Assembly: GCF_900129315.1 (NCBI RefSeq)
Contig: NZ_FQUS01000014.1
Location: forward strand, 1-64,000
DNA from: Fodinibius roseus
GTDB lineage: Bacteria; Bacteroidota; Rhodothermia; Balneolales; Balneolaceae
Direction: 5' to 3'
DNA: 64,000 nucleotides
Below the pieces are notes generated by a model, which saw only the letters and a list, made by a program, of their open reading frames with translations, did not search any database and was not told the origin of the DNA. Positions 17,128 to 26,330 of this stretch are shown piece after piece. A program made the position numbers and the translations under genes. Position 1 is the stretch's first letter; the number at the start of each line of letters is the position of its first letter.

Positions 17128-20100
17128 TTAAAACCTGAAGTTCACTCCAAGGGTAAATGTTCGCGGCTTGGGATACTGGTAAAAGAAAATGTTTTGTGTA
17201 TTCGGATTTCCCTGCCATGACGACCCTTCGGGGTCGTGACCTTTGAAGTCGGGATGATGAATCACAAATGCATTTTCCAGGCTTGCCGTAATCCTCATTT
17301 GCTGCACCCCCATCCGGGAGGTCATATTCTGGTCGAACGTATATCCTACCGAGAAAAGATTCCCCCTGATATAGGAACCGTCGACGATCCAGTGACTGTC
17401 AGCCTGGGTATTTTGTCCGGAAATAGGCTGGTGCCTGATTCGCTGAATGGGCGTGTCCTGATTGTCTACGGTCCATGCATCATGCAGTTGGGTGCTGATC
17501 CCATTCGTAAGCGCCTGCCGGTCTTCGGCGGTATGTAAGAACTGCTGCATGATTTCACTGCCATAGACAAACTGCAGATCAGCCGTAAAATCAAAGTTTC
17601 CGAAATTAAACTGGTTGGAAAAACTTCCGGTCCAGTCGGGCATGCCATGACCGATAATTTGCCGCTCTTCCGACCGTTTGGCCTCTCCCGGTATTCGACC
17701 AGCATCAGCAGCCTCTTCCGCTTCGTCGGTATTCCATGTACCCATCCGCTTGAACCCATAAAAGGTGCCTATCGGCTCTCCTACTCTGAGTATCGTCTGG
17801 CTTCCGGATACCCAGTTGGGACCCGGGAAAATATCTTCATCCTCAGCGCCCAGACTTTCAACCCTGTTGATGTTGTAATTAAAGTTAAGAGTAGTAGACC
17901 AGAAAAAGTCTGAAGTCCGAATATTGTTGGTTGTCATCATAAAATCCACCCCGCGGTTCGATACAGATCCCACATTGTCCATAACCACGTCAAAGCCGGT
18001 GGTAGCCGGGATCGGACGGTCAAGCAACAGATCATCCGTGAGTTTATAATAGTAATCGGCTTCTAACGATACGATCTGGTTGAACAGGTCGAGCTCCACT
18101 CCGACATTGTACTGGGTGGTTTTCTCCCACTCCAGATCCGGGTTGGCTAACCTCTGTAAACTACTGGAGGTTCGACGCGTTCCCCCGATTAAGGCCGTCC
18201 CTGAACTTATGGTCGATAACGACTGGTAAACTCCGATTTCAGTATTGCCGGTTTTACCTAAGGAACCTTTAAACTTTAAATAGTCGATAAATTCTATATC
18301 CGACATAAAATCTTCGTTTGAAGCCGTCCAACCCAGTCCCAACGATGGGAAAAAACCATATTTATTGTTTTCCCCGAACCGGGACGATCCGTCCAATCTA
18401 CTCGTAAAAGTTGCGCTATACGTTTCATCATAGGTATAGCTTCCGCGGACAAAATAGGAATTCATTGTCCAGTCATAGGCATTGGAGGCCGGAATGCTGT
18501 TAATGTCGGTTGCCGCATCAATATTGTTGGTGCGATACAAATCGTTGGGAAACTCCCGCACATCCGAAGAATTGGCTCTGTAGTCCGTTCCCTGCCAGCT
18601 GGCTCCCAAGACCGCGTTAAGACTGTGGCTACCGCTATCAATGATATAGGTAAGATAATTTTCATTCTGCCAGTAGGTGGTTTCACTGTTTTCTATGCTG
18701 GCATTTCCTACCGACGTGGATGGAGATTCCAGGTCAGTCGGCTGGTAGTTACGGGCTTCAAAATTGGTATTATTTATTCCGAATTGCGTACGGAATTCTA
18801 AGTTTCCCGTAATCTGAAATTCAGCAAAGGTATTACCGAACAGTTGAATTCGATCCCGCAATCTGTCTTCTTCCAGAGCGCGATGGACCGGATTAGGTTG
18901 GCCTTCAAGGGTCAGGCTTTGCACATCGTTAAAGTGCGTATATGAACCATCTTCCCATCTTACCGGCAGTATGGGAGCAAACTCAATCATTGTCCGGCGG
19001 ATCTCCTGGCCACCGCCTCCTTCTTCAATATTGTTTTCCCAGGTTTTATTTACGGTTAGGTTTGTTCCTATGGATAACCAGTCAGTGGGATCGGCATCAT
19101 ACACAATTTTAGCGCTGGCGCGTTTCATCCATGAATTGAGAATAATTCCCTCATTATTGGTATAATTTAAAAATCCACCGAAAGATGACTCTTCTCCTCC
19201 CGATTGTACTCCTATCTGGTGATTGTGTGAAAGAGCTGTTCGCGTGACGGCATCCTGCCAGTCGGTATCATAAATAGGGTTACCCTGATCATCAAACAAC
19301 GTTCCTATATCGGGAGAAAGGTCTAAGGTAGGCTCTTCACCCGGTGCATAATCATCAAACAGAGGGGCATTTTCATAGCCGATCCGCTGAACCTCCATAA
19401 ACTCTTCAGCATTCATGGCATCCATGCGGCCCCGCATCCTACCGACACTAAAAGAGCCATCATAACTTACAGTAACACCTTCGCCGGCCGAATCACCCCG
19501 CTTCGTGGTCACTAAAATAACTCCGTTAGCTCCCCTTGAACCGTAAATGGCCGTAGCTGAGGCATCCTTCAGTACTTCAATGCTTTCAATGTCGTTTGGA
19601 TTCATATATTCAATGCCATTTTGCATTGCAACACCATCGACAACATATAACGGGTCCGTATCGGCATTTATAGACCCGGATCCCCTGATCACTACCCTGT
19701 TGCTTCCGGTGGGAGCACCGGAATTGGTAAAAATGTTAACTCCTGCTACTTTACCTCTTAAACTCTGCAGGGCGTTGAATGAAGGTTGTTTTTCCAACTC
19801 CTCTCCGGATACCATTCCGATTGAACCGGTGACATCGGATTTCCTCTGAACGCCATAACCGGTGACAACCAGTTCCTCCCCCGATACGGCTTGAGACTGT
19901 AGCGCCACATCAATTACAGTCCGCCCGTTGATCGGTACTTCACGAGTTTGGTACCCGATAAAGGAAAAAACCAGGGTGTCCTGCAAAGAGGGAACATCAA
20001 GTTCAAACTGTCCCTCTGTATTAGTAGAAGTCCCGGTGGAAGTCCCTTTGATCAAAATATTTACGCCCGGCAACGTTTCTCCTGTCTGGGCATCCGTGAC

Positions 20101-20574
20101 GGTCCCCGAAATAACCTCCACAGCAGCCTCTTTTTTAGAATCCTCCCGTTTTGTCAAAACCAGATGATTGTTCGGCGACAAAGCAAACCGTAATCCCGTC
20201 CCTTCCAAAACTTTCCATAGTGCTTTATTAATGGTCACATTTTGCAAATTTATTGTTATGTGCCTTGACAAGGGAACCTGTTGGTCACTGTATGAAAGCT
20301 GAAAGCCCGCCCTCCGGACAATATTCTCAAGAGCGTTCTTTATTGATACATTCTCAAATTCCAGCGAAATCATTTTATTGAGAGATGTAGGAGTCGCACG
20401 ACTGTAGTTTAAATCGATACCGGATAAAACAGAAGCCTTGGTAAAAAGGCTGCCGTCATTACCGGCTGTCGTATCTTGAGCCTGCAACGAATGCATGGTG
20501 AAAAAAAACACTGCAAAAAAGCAGATTAATTTTATTCCCCTTCTGTAAATTCTGAATCGGTTTCGTCCTATCAT
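17128..20574 (-). CDS. SusC-type TonB-dependent transporter with STN signalling domain (pair 2)
   Basis: 1148 aa. A GGGGG stretch lies about 4 bp before the ATG, supporting this start, and a signal peptide follows (LICFFAVFFFTMHSLQAQ). STN domain about 60-150 (FENVSIKNALENIVRRAG), regulatory domain about 155-235 (GTVTDAQTGETLPGVNI), plug with VVTGYGVQ and the VLKDASATAIYGSRGANGVI box, and a barrel ending in VNFRF. It imports the substrate and should signal to the FecR-sigma pair upstream. Its regulatory domain is almost identical to that of SusC 1 although barrels differ, as expected for different ligands. Confidence 0.95.
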   Translation of the reverse strand: MIGRNRFRIYRRGIKLICFFAVFFFTMHSLQAQDTTAGNDGSLFTKASVLSGIDLNYSRATPTSLNKMISLEFENVSIKNALENIVRRAGFQLSYSDQQVPLSRHITINLQNVTINKALWKVLEGTGLRFALSPNNHLVLTKREDSKKEAAVEVISGTVTDAQTGETLPGVNILIKGTSTGTSTNTEGQFELDVPSLQDTLVFSFIGYQTREVPINGRTVIDVALQSQAVSGEELVVTGYGVQRKSDVTGSIGMVSGEELEKQPSFNALQSLRGKVAGVNIFTNSGAPTGSNRVVIRGSGSINADTDPLYVVDGVAMQNGIEYMNPNDIESIEVLKDASATAIYGSRGANGVILVTTKRGDSAGEGVTVSYDGSFSVGRMRGRMDAMNAEEFMEVQRIGYENAPLFDDYAPGEEPTLDLSPDIGTLFDDQGNPIYDTDWQDAVTRTALSHNHQIGVQSGGEESSFGGFLNYTNNEGIILNSWMKRASAKIVYDADPTDWLSIGTNLTVNKTWENNIEEGGGGQEIRRTMIEFAPILPVRWEDGSYTHFNDVQSLTLEGQPNPVHRALEEDRLRDRIQLFGNTFAEFQITGNLEFRTQFGINNTNFEARNYQPTDLESPSTSVGNASIENSETTYWQNENYLTYIIDSGSHSLNAVLGASWQGTDYRANSSDVREFPNDLYRTNNIDAATDINSIPASNAYDWTMNSYFVRGSYTYDETYSATFTSRLDGSSRFGENNKYGFFPSLGLGWTASNEDFMSDIEFIDYLKFKGSLGKTGNTEIGVYQSLSTISSGTALIGGTRRTSSSLQRLANPDLEWEKTTQYNVGVELDLFNQIVSLEADYYYKLTDDLLLDRPIPATTGFDVVMDNVGSVSNRGVDFMMTTNNIRTSDFFWSTTLNFNYNINRVESLGAEDEDIFPGPNWVSGSQTILRVGEPIGTFYGFKRMGTWNTDEAEEAADAGRIPGEAKRSEERQIIGHGMPDWTGSFSNQFNFGNFDFTADLQFVYGSEIMQQFLHTAEDRQALTNGISTQLHDAWTVDNQDTPIQRIRHQPISGQNTQADSHWIVDGSYIRGNLFSVGYTFDQNMTSRMGVQQMRITASLENAFVIHHPDFKGHDPEGSSWQGNPNTQNIFFYQYPKPRTFTLGVNFRF

Positions 20575-20591
20575 AAAACCCCCGTTAATTG

Positions 20592-21668
20592 TTAGTTTAC
20601 CTGTTTATGATTTTTTAAATAAAAACTGATATTTCGGCCGTCTCTTTGAAATTCTGCATTGAGAGAGAGCGCGAGGATATTTATCACCTCCAGCATGGGT
20701 TCATCACTAAATGAAGCTGTCACCTGCCGGGAATAAAGAGCGGTATCCGTTACAATCTTAACATTATACCACCGCTCCAGTTGAGGTATGACTTTTTCGA
20801 AAGGAGTTGATTCGAAAACCATTCGGCCATCCTTCCATGCAAAATAAGCTGAAACTCCTTTTACCCTTGTTACCTGCGGCTCTCCGTCAGAACCCAGTAA
20901 CCCCACCTGATTGGCAGTCAGGTGAAGATCCTCGGCAGCAGACCTGCCAGAAGAGCTCAGGGCCACTTTTCCCTCTTCAACAACAACCTGCACTCTTTCA
21001 TCCTGAGGATAGGCCTTAACGCCAAATCGTGTTCCTAAAACTCTGGTGGAAGAATGACCGGAATAGACAACGAACGGGACACTCGGATCGCGCGCTACAT
21101 CAAAGTAGGCTTCTCCCTGCAGCTGGACACTGCGTATGCTGTCTCCAAAAGTTGATGGAATTTGAACGCGGCTGTCGGCATTCAAATACACCTGCGTCCC
21201 ATCCGCTAACCGAAACGAGGTACGCTGTCCCAGTTCCGTTGAAATTTCCTGGATCTGGGATTTTTTTTGAGCAAGTTCTTGATCGGTTGCCCCGAAGTTC
21301 GGCAGAAAAAAATACATCAAAACTCCGGCCAGTAATATCATGGCTGCGGCAATGGAAACGGCAACCGGCCGCCTGTACCCTTTTCTTCCGGGTTTGCCAG
21401 ATTGAATGGATTGAAAGCCTGTTAACGTTTTTTGAGATGCGTACTCGCCCTCCCCCTCCTTTTCCTCTGAAATTTTTTCCCTGAAAGAGTTCCAGGCATC
21501 TTTAGCATCCACCTTTATATTGTGATCGGGCTCGATGCTCCAAATTTTTTCAAGAGAATCATAAAACGCCTGATTTCGTTGATCGGAACGAATCCAGTGC
21601 TCCACCTTTTCTTTTTCTGCCTGGGTGCATTCATCCGACAAATACTTGTGCAGTATCGTCCAGTTCAT
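20592..21668 (-). CDS. FecR-type transmembrane anti-sigma/sigma regulator (set 2)
   Basis: 358 aa with the same layout as the regulator at 9.5 kb: N-terminal helical domain (KVEHWIRSDQ ... DAWNSFREKI), basic linker, membrane span about 101-122 (PVAVSIAAAMILLAGVLMYFF), FecR domain (FRLADGTQVYLNADSRVQIP, LQGEAYFDVARDPSVPFVV) and C-terminal DUF4974 domain (GRMVFESTPFEKVIPQLERWY). It ends 17 bp before the SusC start, so the two are cotranscribed. It probably controls the ECF sigma factor at 22.1-22.7 kb. Confidence 0.95.
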   Translation of the reverse strand: MNWTILHKYLSDECTQAEKEKVEHWIRSDQRNQAFYDSLEKIWSIEPDHNIKVDAKDAWNSFREKISEEKEGEGEYASQKTLTGFQSIQSGKPGRKGYRRPVAVSIAAAMILLAGVLMYFFLPNFGATDQELAQKKSQIQEISTELGQRTSFRLADGTQVYLNADSRVQIPSTFGDSIRSVQLQGEAYFDVARDPSVPFVVYSGHSSTRVLGTRFGVKAYPQDERVQVVVEEGKVALSSSGRSAAEDLHLTANQVGLLGSDGEPQVTRVKGVSAYFAWKDGRMVFESTPFEKVIPQLERWYNVKIVTDTALYSRQVTASFSDEPMLEVINILALSLNAEFQRDGRNISFYLKNHKQVN

Positions 21669-21993
21669 ATATTACCGGTGACTTCTAATCTCAGTTTATA
21701 ATGTTCCTCTGTTGTTAATACAACTGAGAAAAGAGGTACCCTGTAATATTTTTTATTTTTCTTCCAAAAAAAGAAAAAATATTCGATATCCCGTGAAAGA
21801 TATTCAAAAGCTCACCTGTAATATCACTGTAAGTGGCTTTGAAAAACGTATCAAATAAATGATTATGCCATTCCATGAGTACTTCAGCCTGCCTGACCGC
21901 AACACGATTGCACGGAACGGAAAGTATTGCACAGGTGTCTATAGGTCCCGGACTCAATGCATGAAGGAGCATAATAACATCACAAAAATCATG
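21669..21993. other. Spacer upstream of FecR 2
   Basis: 325 bp, AT-rich, between the FecR start and repeat copy 2. It has an A/T-homopolymer-rich block at about 21750-21785. I see no gene and no promoter I would defend, though a promoter for FecR-SusC-SusD is expected here. Confidence 0.3.
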
Positions 21994-22130
21994 GAAGACT
22001 TTGGCATACCAGGAATCTTGACCAATACCAACCCTGAGCGAATTCAGAACCGCAGCACATAAGACATAAGTGAGCATGTTGAATGCGCAAAGATGCAGGG
22101 ATTGGTCAAAAGAACGGTATTGCAAAGTCG
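21994..22130 (-). repeat. Long-hairpin intergenic repeat, copy 2
   Basis: 137 bp, opposite orientation to copy 1: GAAGACTTTGGCATACC at the left end, TACCGTT/TTGCAAAGTCG type arm at the right. Inner arms are CCCTGAGCGAATTCAGAAC (from about 22041) and GTTGAATGCGCA (from about 22078). It begins 3 bp after the stop codon of sigma factor 2 in the direction of transcription, a typical place for a 3' mRNA hairpin or terminator. Confidence 0.8.
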
Positions 22131-22133
22131 CCT

Positions 22134-22676
22134 CTACAGATACTGCGAAAGAGAATTGCGTAACTTTTTAAGAGCCCTGCTCATCTGGGACTCCACGGTT
22201 TTAACAGATATATCCAGGACGTCTGAGATTTCCCGATAGGTGAGCCCGTCTTTCCGGCTTAGCTTATAAACTTGACGGGCACGATCAGGAAGATTTTCAA
22301 TTGCTTTTTTTGCAGCCTTCTCAAACTCCGATTGCTCCCCGTAATGATGTGTCTGGGTTACCGGGGTGGGTGATAACCATTCAATTTTGCTATTATACTC
22401 CTCCGCCAGTTCCTGATGCTTAATATGATTGAGGGCTTTGTTTCGAACGGACTGATATAAATAGGATCTTACGTCTTTTTTTGAATCAAGCGTTTCTCTT
22501 GACTTCCAAACCGCCAGGAACACTTCTTGTACCAACTCCTCAGAAACATGCCGTGAGCGGGTAAACTGCCAGGAAAACTGGCACAGGGGTTCATAAAACC
22601 TGAGAAAAAGCTTTTCAAATGCTTTTCGATCTCCTCCCTTTATTTTTTTGACCCATAACTTTACGCCTTTTTTCAT
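22134..22676 (-). CDS. ECF RNA polymerase sigma factor (set 2)
   Basis: 180-aa cytoplasmic ECF sigma factor. Region 2: GDRKAFEKLFLRFYEPLCQF ... SEELVQEVFLAVW; region 4: LPDRARQVYKLSRKDG LTYREISDVLDISVKTVESQM, ending LKKLRNSLSQYL without the hydrophobic tail of sigma factor 1. GGGGA lies 4 bp before the ATG. It heads the second sigma-FecR-SusC-SusD set and presumably activates it. The gene is followed at once by a long-hairpin repeat, which separates it from FecR. Confidence 0.95.
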   Translation of the reverse strand: MKKGVKLWVKKIKGGDRKAFEKLFLRFYEPLCQFSWQFTRSRHVSEELVQEVFLAVWKSRETLDSKKDVRSYLYQSVRNKALNHIKHQELAEEYNSKIEWLSPTPVTQTHHYGEQSEFEKAAKKAIENLPDRARQVYKLSRKDGLTYREISDVLDISVKTVESQMSRALKKLRNSLSQYL

Positions 22677-23072
22677 ATTCCCCAGATGACTTCCGGCAGA
22701 GCATTTAGATTTTCTTATGATAAACTTTAAAGTTAAAAAAATCTATCGGGAATCAGAATATCTTTGGCCGGGCAAAGCGACCGGTCCCTTGGTCTTGATA
22801 ATTGGCAAAAACAAGCACCCTCAGTTGACACTAACCCGTGTGGTCATAATTCCAAATCCATCAAACGTTCCGGCAGTGTCCCCCTGATAAATTTCCTTGA
22901 CCTAAAAAATTTTGCCTGTAGGTTGATAACCGATCGTAGTGCCCTTTGCTAAGTCATAACCGTATAGTAGATAAGAAAGTCCTCGCCTTTGGTTTTTACC
23001 TCTAAATGTGACGAAGCTGTTGTTTTTCCTCTTGGCGCTGTCCCCTTTGGAATGAAGGTACGCTGGAAACTT
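22677..23072. other. Intergenic region upstream of sigma factor 2
   Basis: 396 bp between the amidohydrolase stop and the sigma start, without a credible ORF. It holds a perfect 12-bp palindrome AACTTTAAAGTT at 22723-22734, about 50 bp upstream of the sigma start, which might be an operator or chance. The rest shows no repeat of the hairpin family and no RNA gene that I recognise. Confidence 0.3.
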
Positions 23073-23954
23073 TTAAATGTCGACAGGAATTCCCTTCCGG
23101 CGGTGAATAGAGGCGGATATACGGCGTAGATTGCCTCCTAAAATCATTTTACGCTGCGATCTGCTCATATCACTGTCATAGACGTTAGACAGTTCATTCG
23201 CAAAGCTCCTGGTTGGTGCGTGGCAGCCCCATACCAGCCGGTCGGCACCGAGCTCTTTGACCGCAAAATCGACGGCGCCCGATGCTGGGTCCATACCACT
23301 GAACTCCATGAGTACATTTTTATGCGGCCGAATGGCCCGTACCCCCAATTCCCAGTCGGTTCCCTGGTGGCCACAGATAAGAGGCACATCGGGAAACCGG
23401 GCCGCAAGCTCGGCTACATGGCCCGGATGGGCCTCTCCCACTCTTGTCCCTCCATAATAGGTTCTGGGCTCCCCGCCGACCATATATCCAGAATGGATGT
23501 AGATGATGGCTTCGAGCTCGGCAAGCCGCCGGATGATGGGATCGTAGTTGGGGTGTGCAACAGTAACAGGTTCATCGAGCGGTCTCCCCGTCTTGATTCC
23601 CACGCAGGGGCCGTTGGCAATGAGCCGGTCGATCAGTTCAAGCGTTTCCTCGACCCGAGTCGGATCTATGCGGATTATCCCGGACATACGCTCATGTTCC
23701 TTCTCGAGCAAAGCAATGTTTTCCTGCGCGTTTTTTTCAGCTTCCGCCGCCGAAACGGTTCCGCCGCCCCCTCTGAGGCGGGCAATATCAAGAGAAAACA
23801 CACGCTCAACTCCCATGCGGTCAAAATAGGGCATGATCTCCGCATGACTGCTCAACCCATGATAGTGAAGATCCCAGATCCGCATATCCACGAGATTTTC
23901 TCGTGATGGAAGACCGTATGCTTCGGGTTTGATGGCAAAGTTATAGTCACTCAT
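23073..23954 (-). CDS. Amidohydrolase-2 family protein, altered metal site
   Basis: Cytoplasmic TIM-barrel protein of the PF04909 type, 293 aa from the ATG at 23954 (an upstream GTG at 23981 is possible). Motifs in order: WDLHYH (the HxH metal pair), VGIKTGR, IYIHSGY, LICGHQG, and VWGCHAPTRSF. In most family members the last motif is GSDxP with a catalytic metal-binding Asp; here the position is His. The gene lies 58 bp after a second amidohydrolase with the same replacement, so they form a pair, perhaps acting in sequence on a lactone or acid. Reaction unknown. Confidence 0.85.
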   Translation of the reverse strand: MSDYNFAIKPEAYGLPSRENLVDMRIWDLHYHGLSSHAEIMPYFDRMGVERVFSLDIARLRGGGGTVSAAEAEKNAQENIALLEKEHERMSGIIRIDPTRVEETLELIDRLIANGPCVGIKTGRPLDEPVTVAHPNYDPIIRRLAELEAIIYIHSGYMVGGEPRTYYGGTRVGEAHPGHVAELAARFPDVPLICGHQGTDWELGVRAIRPHKNVLMEFSGMDPASGAVDFAVKELGADRLVWGCHAPTRSFANELSNVYDSDMSRSQRKMILGGNLRRISASIHRRKGIPVDI

Positions 23955-24012
23955 AGGCTTGATAGTCCCGGCGTAATCCACGCCGTTGTTTTACTTTGAC
24001 TTGTTGAATTTG

Positions 24013-24957
24013 TTATTGTACCGCCAGAAGACGTTCTGCGTTTTTGCTCATGATGGTCCTCGCCTGCTTTTTTGAAAGAGGAGATTCCATGAACTTGAAC
24101 AGCGAGTTTTCGAGCGGGAAATAAGGAAAATGGGACCCGAAAAGTAGTCGTTCAGGTGGAATTGAAACATCCCGCAAATACCAGTGGTCCCCCTCTATTA
24201 TGCGTCCCAGGGCGCCCAACCCGTCCAGGTTGGAAATCTCGAAAAGAACCCCTGTCTCATCGACCATTAACTGCAGACGTTCCCCCCGCACGTGGCGAAA
24301 TGGATGCACAAGCTGTAATCGTATCTCAGGTATCCCTTTTAACACCCCGGGCAATGGGCTAACATCCACATTTGGCACCTCTACCAGTGGATGCTGCATT
24401 CGCTCATCTTCCATAGCAATAACGAGCTGAACGAGCAGATTCCGCTCTGTGGCTGCCCGGAGCAAGGAGGCAAAAGGCTCCTGCTCAAGTGAATATCCGT
24501 GATAGCCCGGGTAGAGCCTTATACCGGGCATCTTGTACTCCTCGTGGCAGCGCCGAAGATCCTCTTTCCAGTCCGGAAACATCGGGTTGACCGTCCCGAA
24601 AGGAAGGAGCATTCCGTCACCTTTCTTCCTGCATTCTCTGGTCAGTCTGGCGTTGACATAATCAATATTTTTGTGAAAGAGCGAGCTATAGCTACCGGCC
24701 CACGCTTGCTTTATATTGTGGCGTCTGAGTTTGTCCACAAGCTCTTCCGTTGCTCCGTACTTGAAATCCCGAAAAGGATAACACAGCAGGTGGACATTGG
24801 TATCAATTACGGCTCCGTCTCCGGAAGGTATGGCCTGCTCATTCTGCCGGTAGGCTTCTCCCCGGCGTTTCCCGACAGCCGGTGCGGTCGAGATAAACGG
24901 TGCCCCCAATGCCGCGGCCGCCAGAACAGATTCTTCTAAAAATCGACGTCTATCCAT
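24013..24957 (-). CDS. TAT-exported amidohydrolase-2 family protein, altered metal site
   Basis: 314 aa. The N-terminus MDRRRFLEESVLAAAALGAPF is a twin-arginine signal, so it should fold before export. The barrel has DTNVHL where a canonical enzyme has DxHxH (first His replaced by Asn), GIRLYPGYHGY, LVQLVIAMED, LQLVHPF and LLFGSHFPYFPLEN, again with His in place of the catalytic Asp. Two altered ligands suggest a different metal arrangement or a non-hydrolytic role. It is adjacent to the cytoplasmic paralogue and 134 bp from the epimerase-like gene, all on the minus strand. Confidence 0.85.
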   Translation of the reverse strand: MDRRRFLEESVLAAAALGAPFISTAPAVGKRRGEAYRQNEQAIPSGDGAVIDTNVHLLCYPFRDFKYGATEELVDKLRRHNIKQAWAGSYSSLFHKNIDYVNARLTRECRKKGDGMLLPFGTVNPMFPDWKEDLRRCHEEYKMPGIRLYPGYHGYSLEQEPFASLLRAATERNLLVQLVIAMEDERMQHPLVEVPNVDVSPLPGVLKGIPEIRLQLVHPFRHVRGERLQLMVDETGVLFEISNLDGLGALGRIIEGDHWYLRDVSIPPERLLFGSHFPYFPLENSLFKFMESPLSKKQARTIMSKNAERLLAVQ

Positions 24958-25091
24958 TTGGTTGTTTTTTTGATGTTATCACCTCTTATTTTGTTTAAGA
25001 AACGAGAGAGCACCTGCGATTTAAGATTTGCGGGTTAGGAAGCCACAGTTGTCTTTTACTGGATGTCTGCATAACCCGTGCGATCCATTAC

Positions 25092-26039
25092 CTATGCCGA
25101 GAGTTCTTTTCCAACGTCCACTAACAACTCTTTTGTCGCCTTGATCCCCTCAATCTCACTGAGCTCACTTCCCTCATATTCAATTCCGATATGTCCGGTA
25201 TATCCGGCATCCTTCACAATTTTTAGCATCTTCCGATAATCGATATTTGTTTCCTCACCCTCCTCATTAAAGTCGTGACTCTTGGCGCTGACTCCCCTGG
25301 CATACGGCATCATTTCTTCGACCCCGGTATAATAGTCATACTCTTCGACACAGGCTCCGTCCTCGCTTTTTAGGCAAAAATTACCGAAATCGGGTAACGT
25401 ACCACAGTTCTCCATATCAACCTGCTCCATTACATCGGCAAGCCACTTACCATCAGAAGAGTAACCGCCGTGATTTTCAACAATCACATTGATATCATAA
25501 TCTTCGGCAAAGGTAGCCAGGCTTCCCAAACCATCGACGGCTGTCTTCTTCTGTTCCTCTTTCGTTCCGTCTCCACGAGTATTCACGCGAATGGAATGGC
25601 ACCCCAGGTATTCGGCCGCTTCCACCCATTTATAGTGATTTTCCACCGCTTCCCGGCGTTTCCCGTCATCGATAGCTGCCAGGGGGCCTTCCCCATCAAC
25701 CATAATGAGTATCTGATTCACTCCCAGGTCATCACACCTGCTGTTCATCTCATCCAGGTAATCGGTGTCTTCCGCTTTGTCCATAAAGAACTGGTTCACA
25801 TATTCCACGGCAGTGATCCCAAACTCATTCCTGGTGGTGGCCGGAAAATCAAGATGATCCATCTCCCCGTCAAAGATAGCGTTATGCAAGCTCCATTGAG
25901 CCAGAGAGATGTCAAAAAAAAGATCGTCCACCGACTCTGAGGTTTCTCCTGAGCTACATGCTGAAATAAGGCCGGTTACTGATATTGATGCAGCCGCTGC
26001 GCCCAATCCTCCCACCTGTAAAAAATGCTTTCTATCCAT
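25092..26039 (-). CDS. Exported sugar phosphate isomerase/epimerase-like TIM-barrel protein
   Basis: 315 aa, AP-endonuclease-2/xylose-isomerase-like family (PF01261). The N-terminus (MDRKHFLQVGGLGAAAAS ... LISAC) combines a twin-arginine-like motif with a lipobox. Metal ligands can be followed: Glu in VIVENHGG, Asp in LPDFGNF, His in SAKSHDF, Glu in GIEYEG. Exported members of this family occur with GMC dehydrogenases and DUF1080 proteins, and may isomerise or hydrate keto-sugars. It is divergently arranged with the permease at 26.3 kb, sharing a 291-bp regulatory region. Confidence 0.88.
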   Translation of the reverse strand: MDRKHFLQVGGLGAAAASISVTGLISACSSGETSESVDDLFFDISLAQWSLHNAIFDGEMDHLDFPATTRNEFGITAVEYVNQFFMDKAEDTDYLDEMNSRCDDLGVNQILIMVDGEGPLAAIDDGKRREAVENHYKWVEAAEYLGCHSIRVNTRGDGTKEEQKKTAVDGLGSLATFAEDYDINVIVENHGGYSSDGKWLADVMEQVDMENCGTLPDFGNFCLKSEDGACVEEYDYYTGVEEMMPYARGVSAKSHDFNEEGEETNIDYRKMLKIVKDAGYTGHIGIEYEGSELSEIEGIKATKELLVDVGKELSA

Positions 26040-26330
26040 AATAATCTACGTCAAAAATATTTTTAGCACAAATATCGGTCTTCTCAGATATCCTTCACTA
26101 CAGTTATCCTGCCTTCCAATAATTGTCGCTGCTGTTGTCAGTTGCATGATTACTTTCGTATTTATAATGTAACAAAATATTTATGGGATGCAATTTGCTC
26201 CTTGCTATTTTTTTGTCATATTACCCAAAAAATAATTTTACAAAAACTGTGATATTTTTTTTACATACTTAGTTGTGAAAAAAACGGATACTGCAAATCA
26301 TAAATCGGACTAAAACGCAAGGATTACTTA
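26040..26330. promoter_or_regulatory. Divergent promoter region between epimerase-like gene and permease
   Basis: 291 bp between two divergent genes, with AT content rising to very high in 26190-26290. It must hold promoters for both transcription units. A start-proximal AAGGA lies 7 bp before the permease ATG. No clear -33/-7 boxes of the Bacteroidota type could be fixed by eye. Confidence 0.45.

Noticed and set aside
21859-22062. 67-codon plus-strand frame in the FecR 2 upstream region
   Set aside because: Half of it lies in hairpin repeat copy 2, and the rest has no gene-like features.
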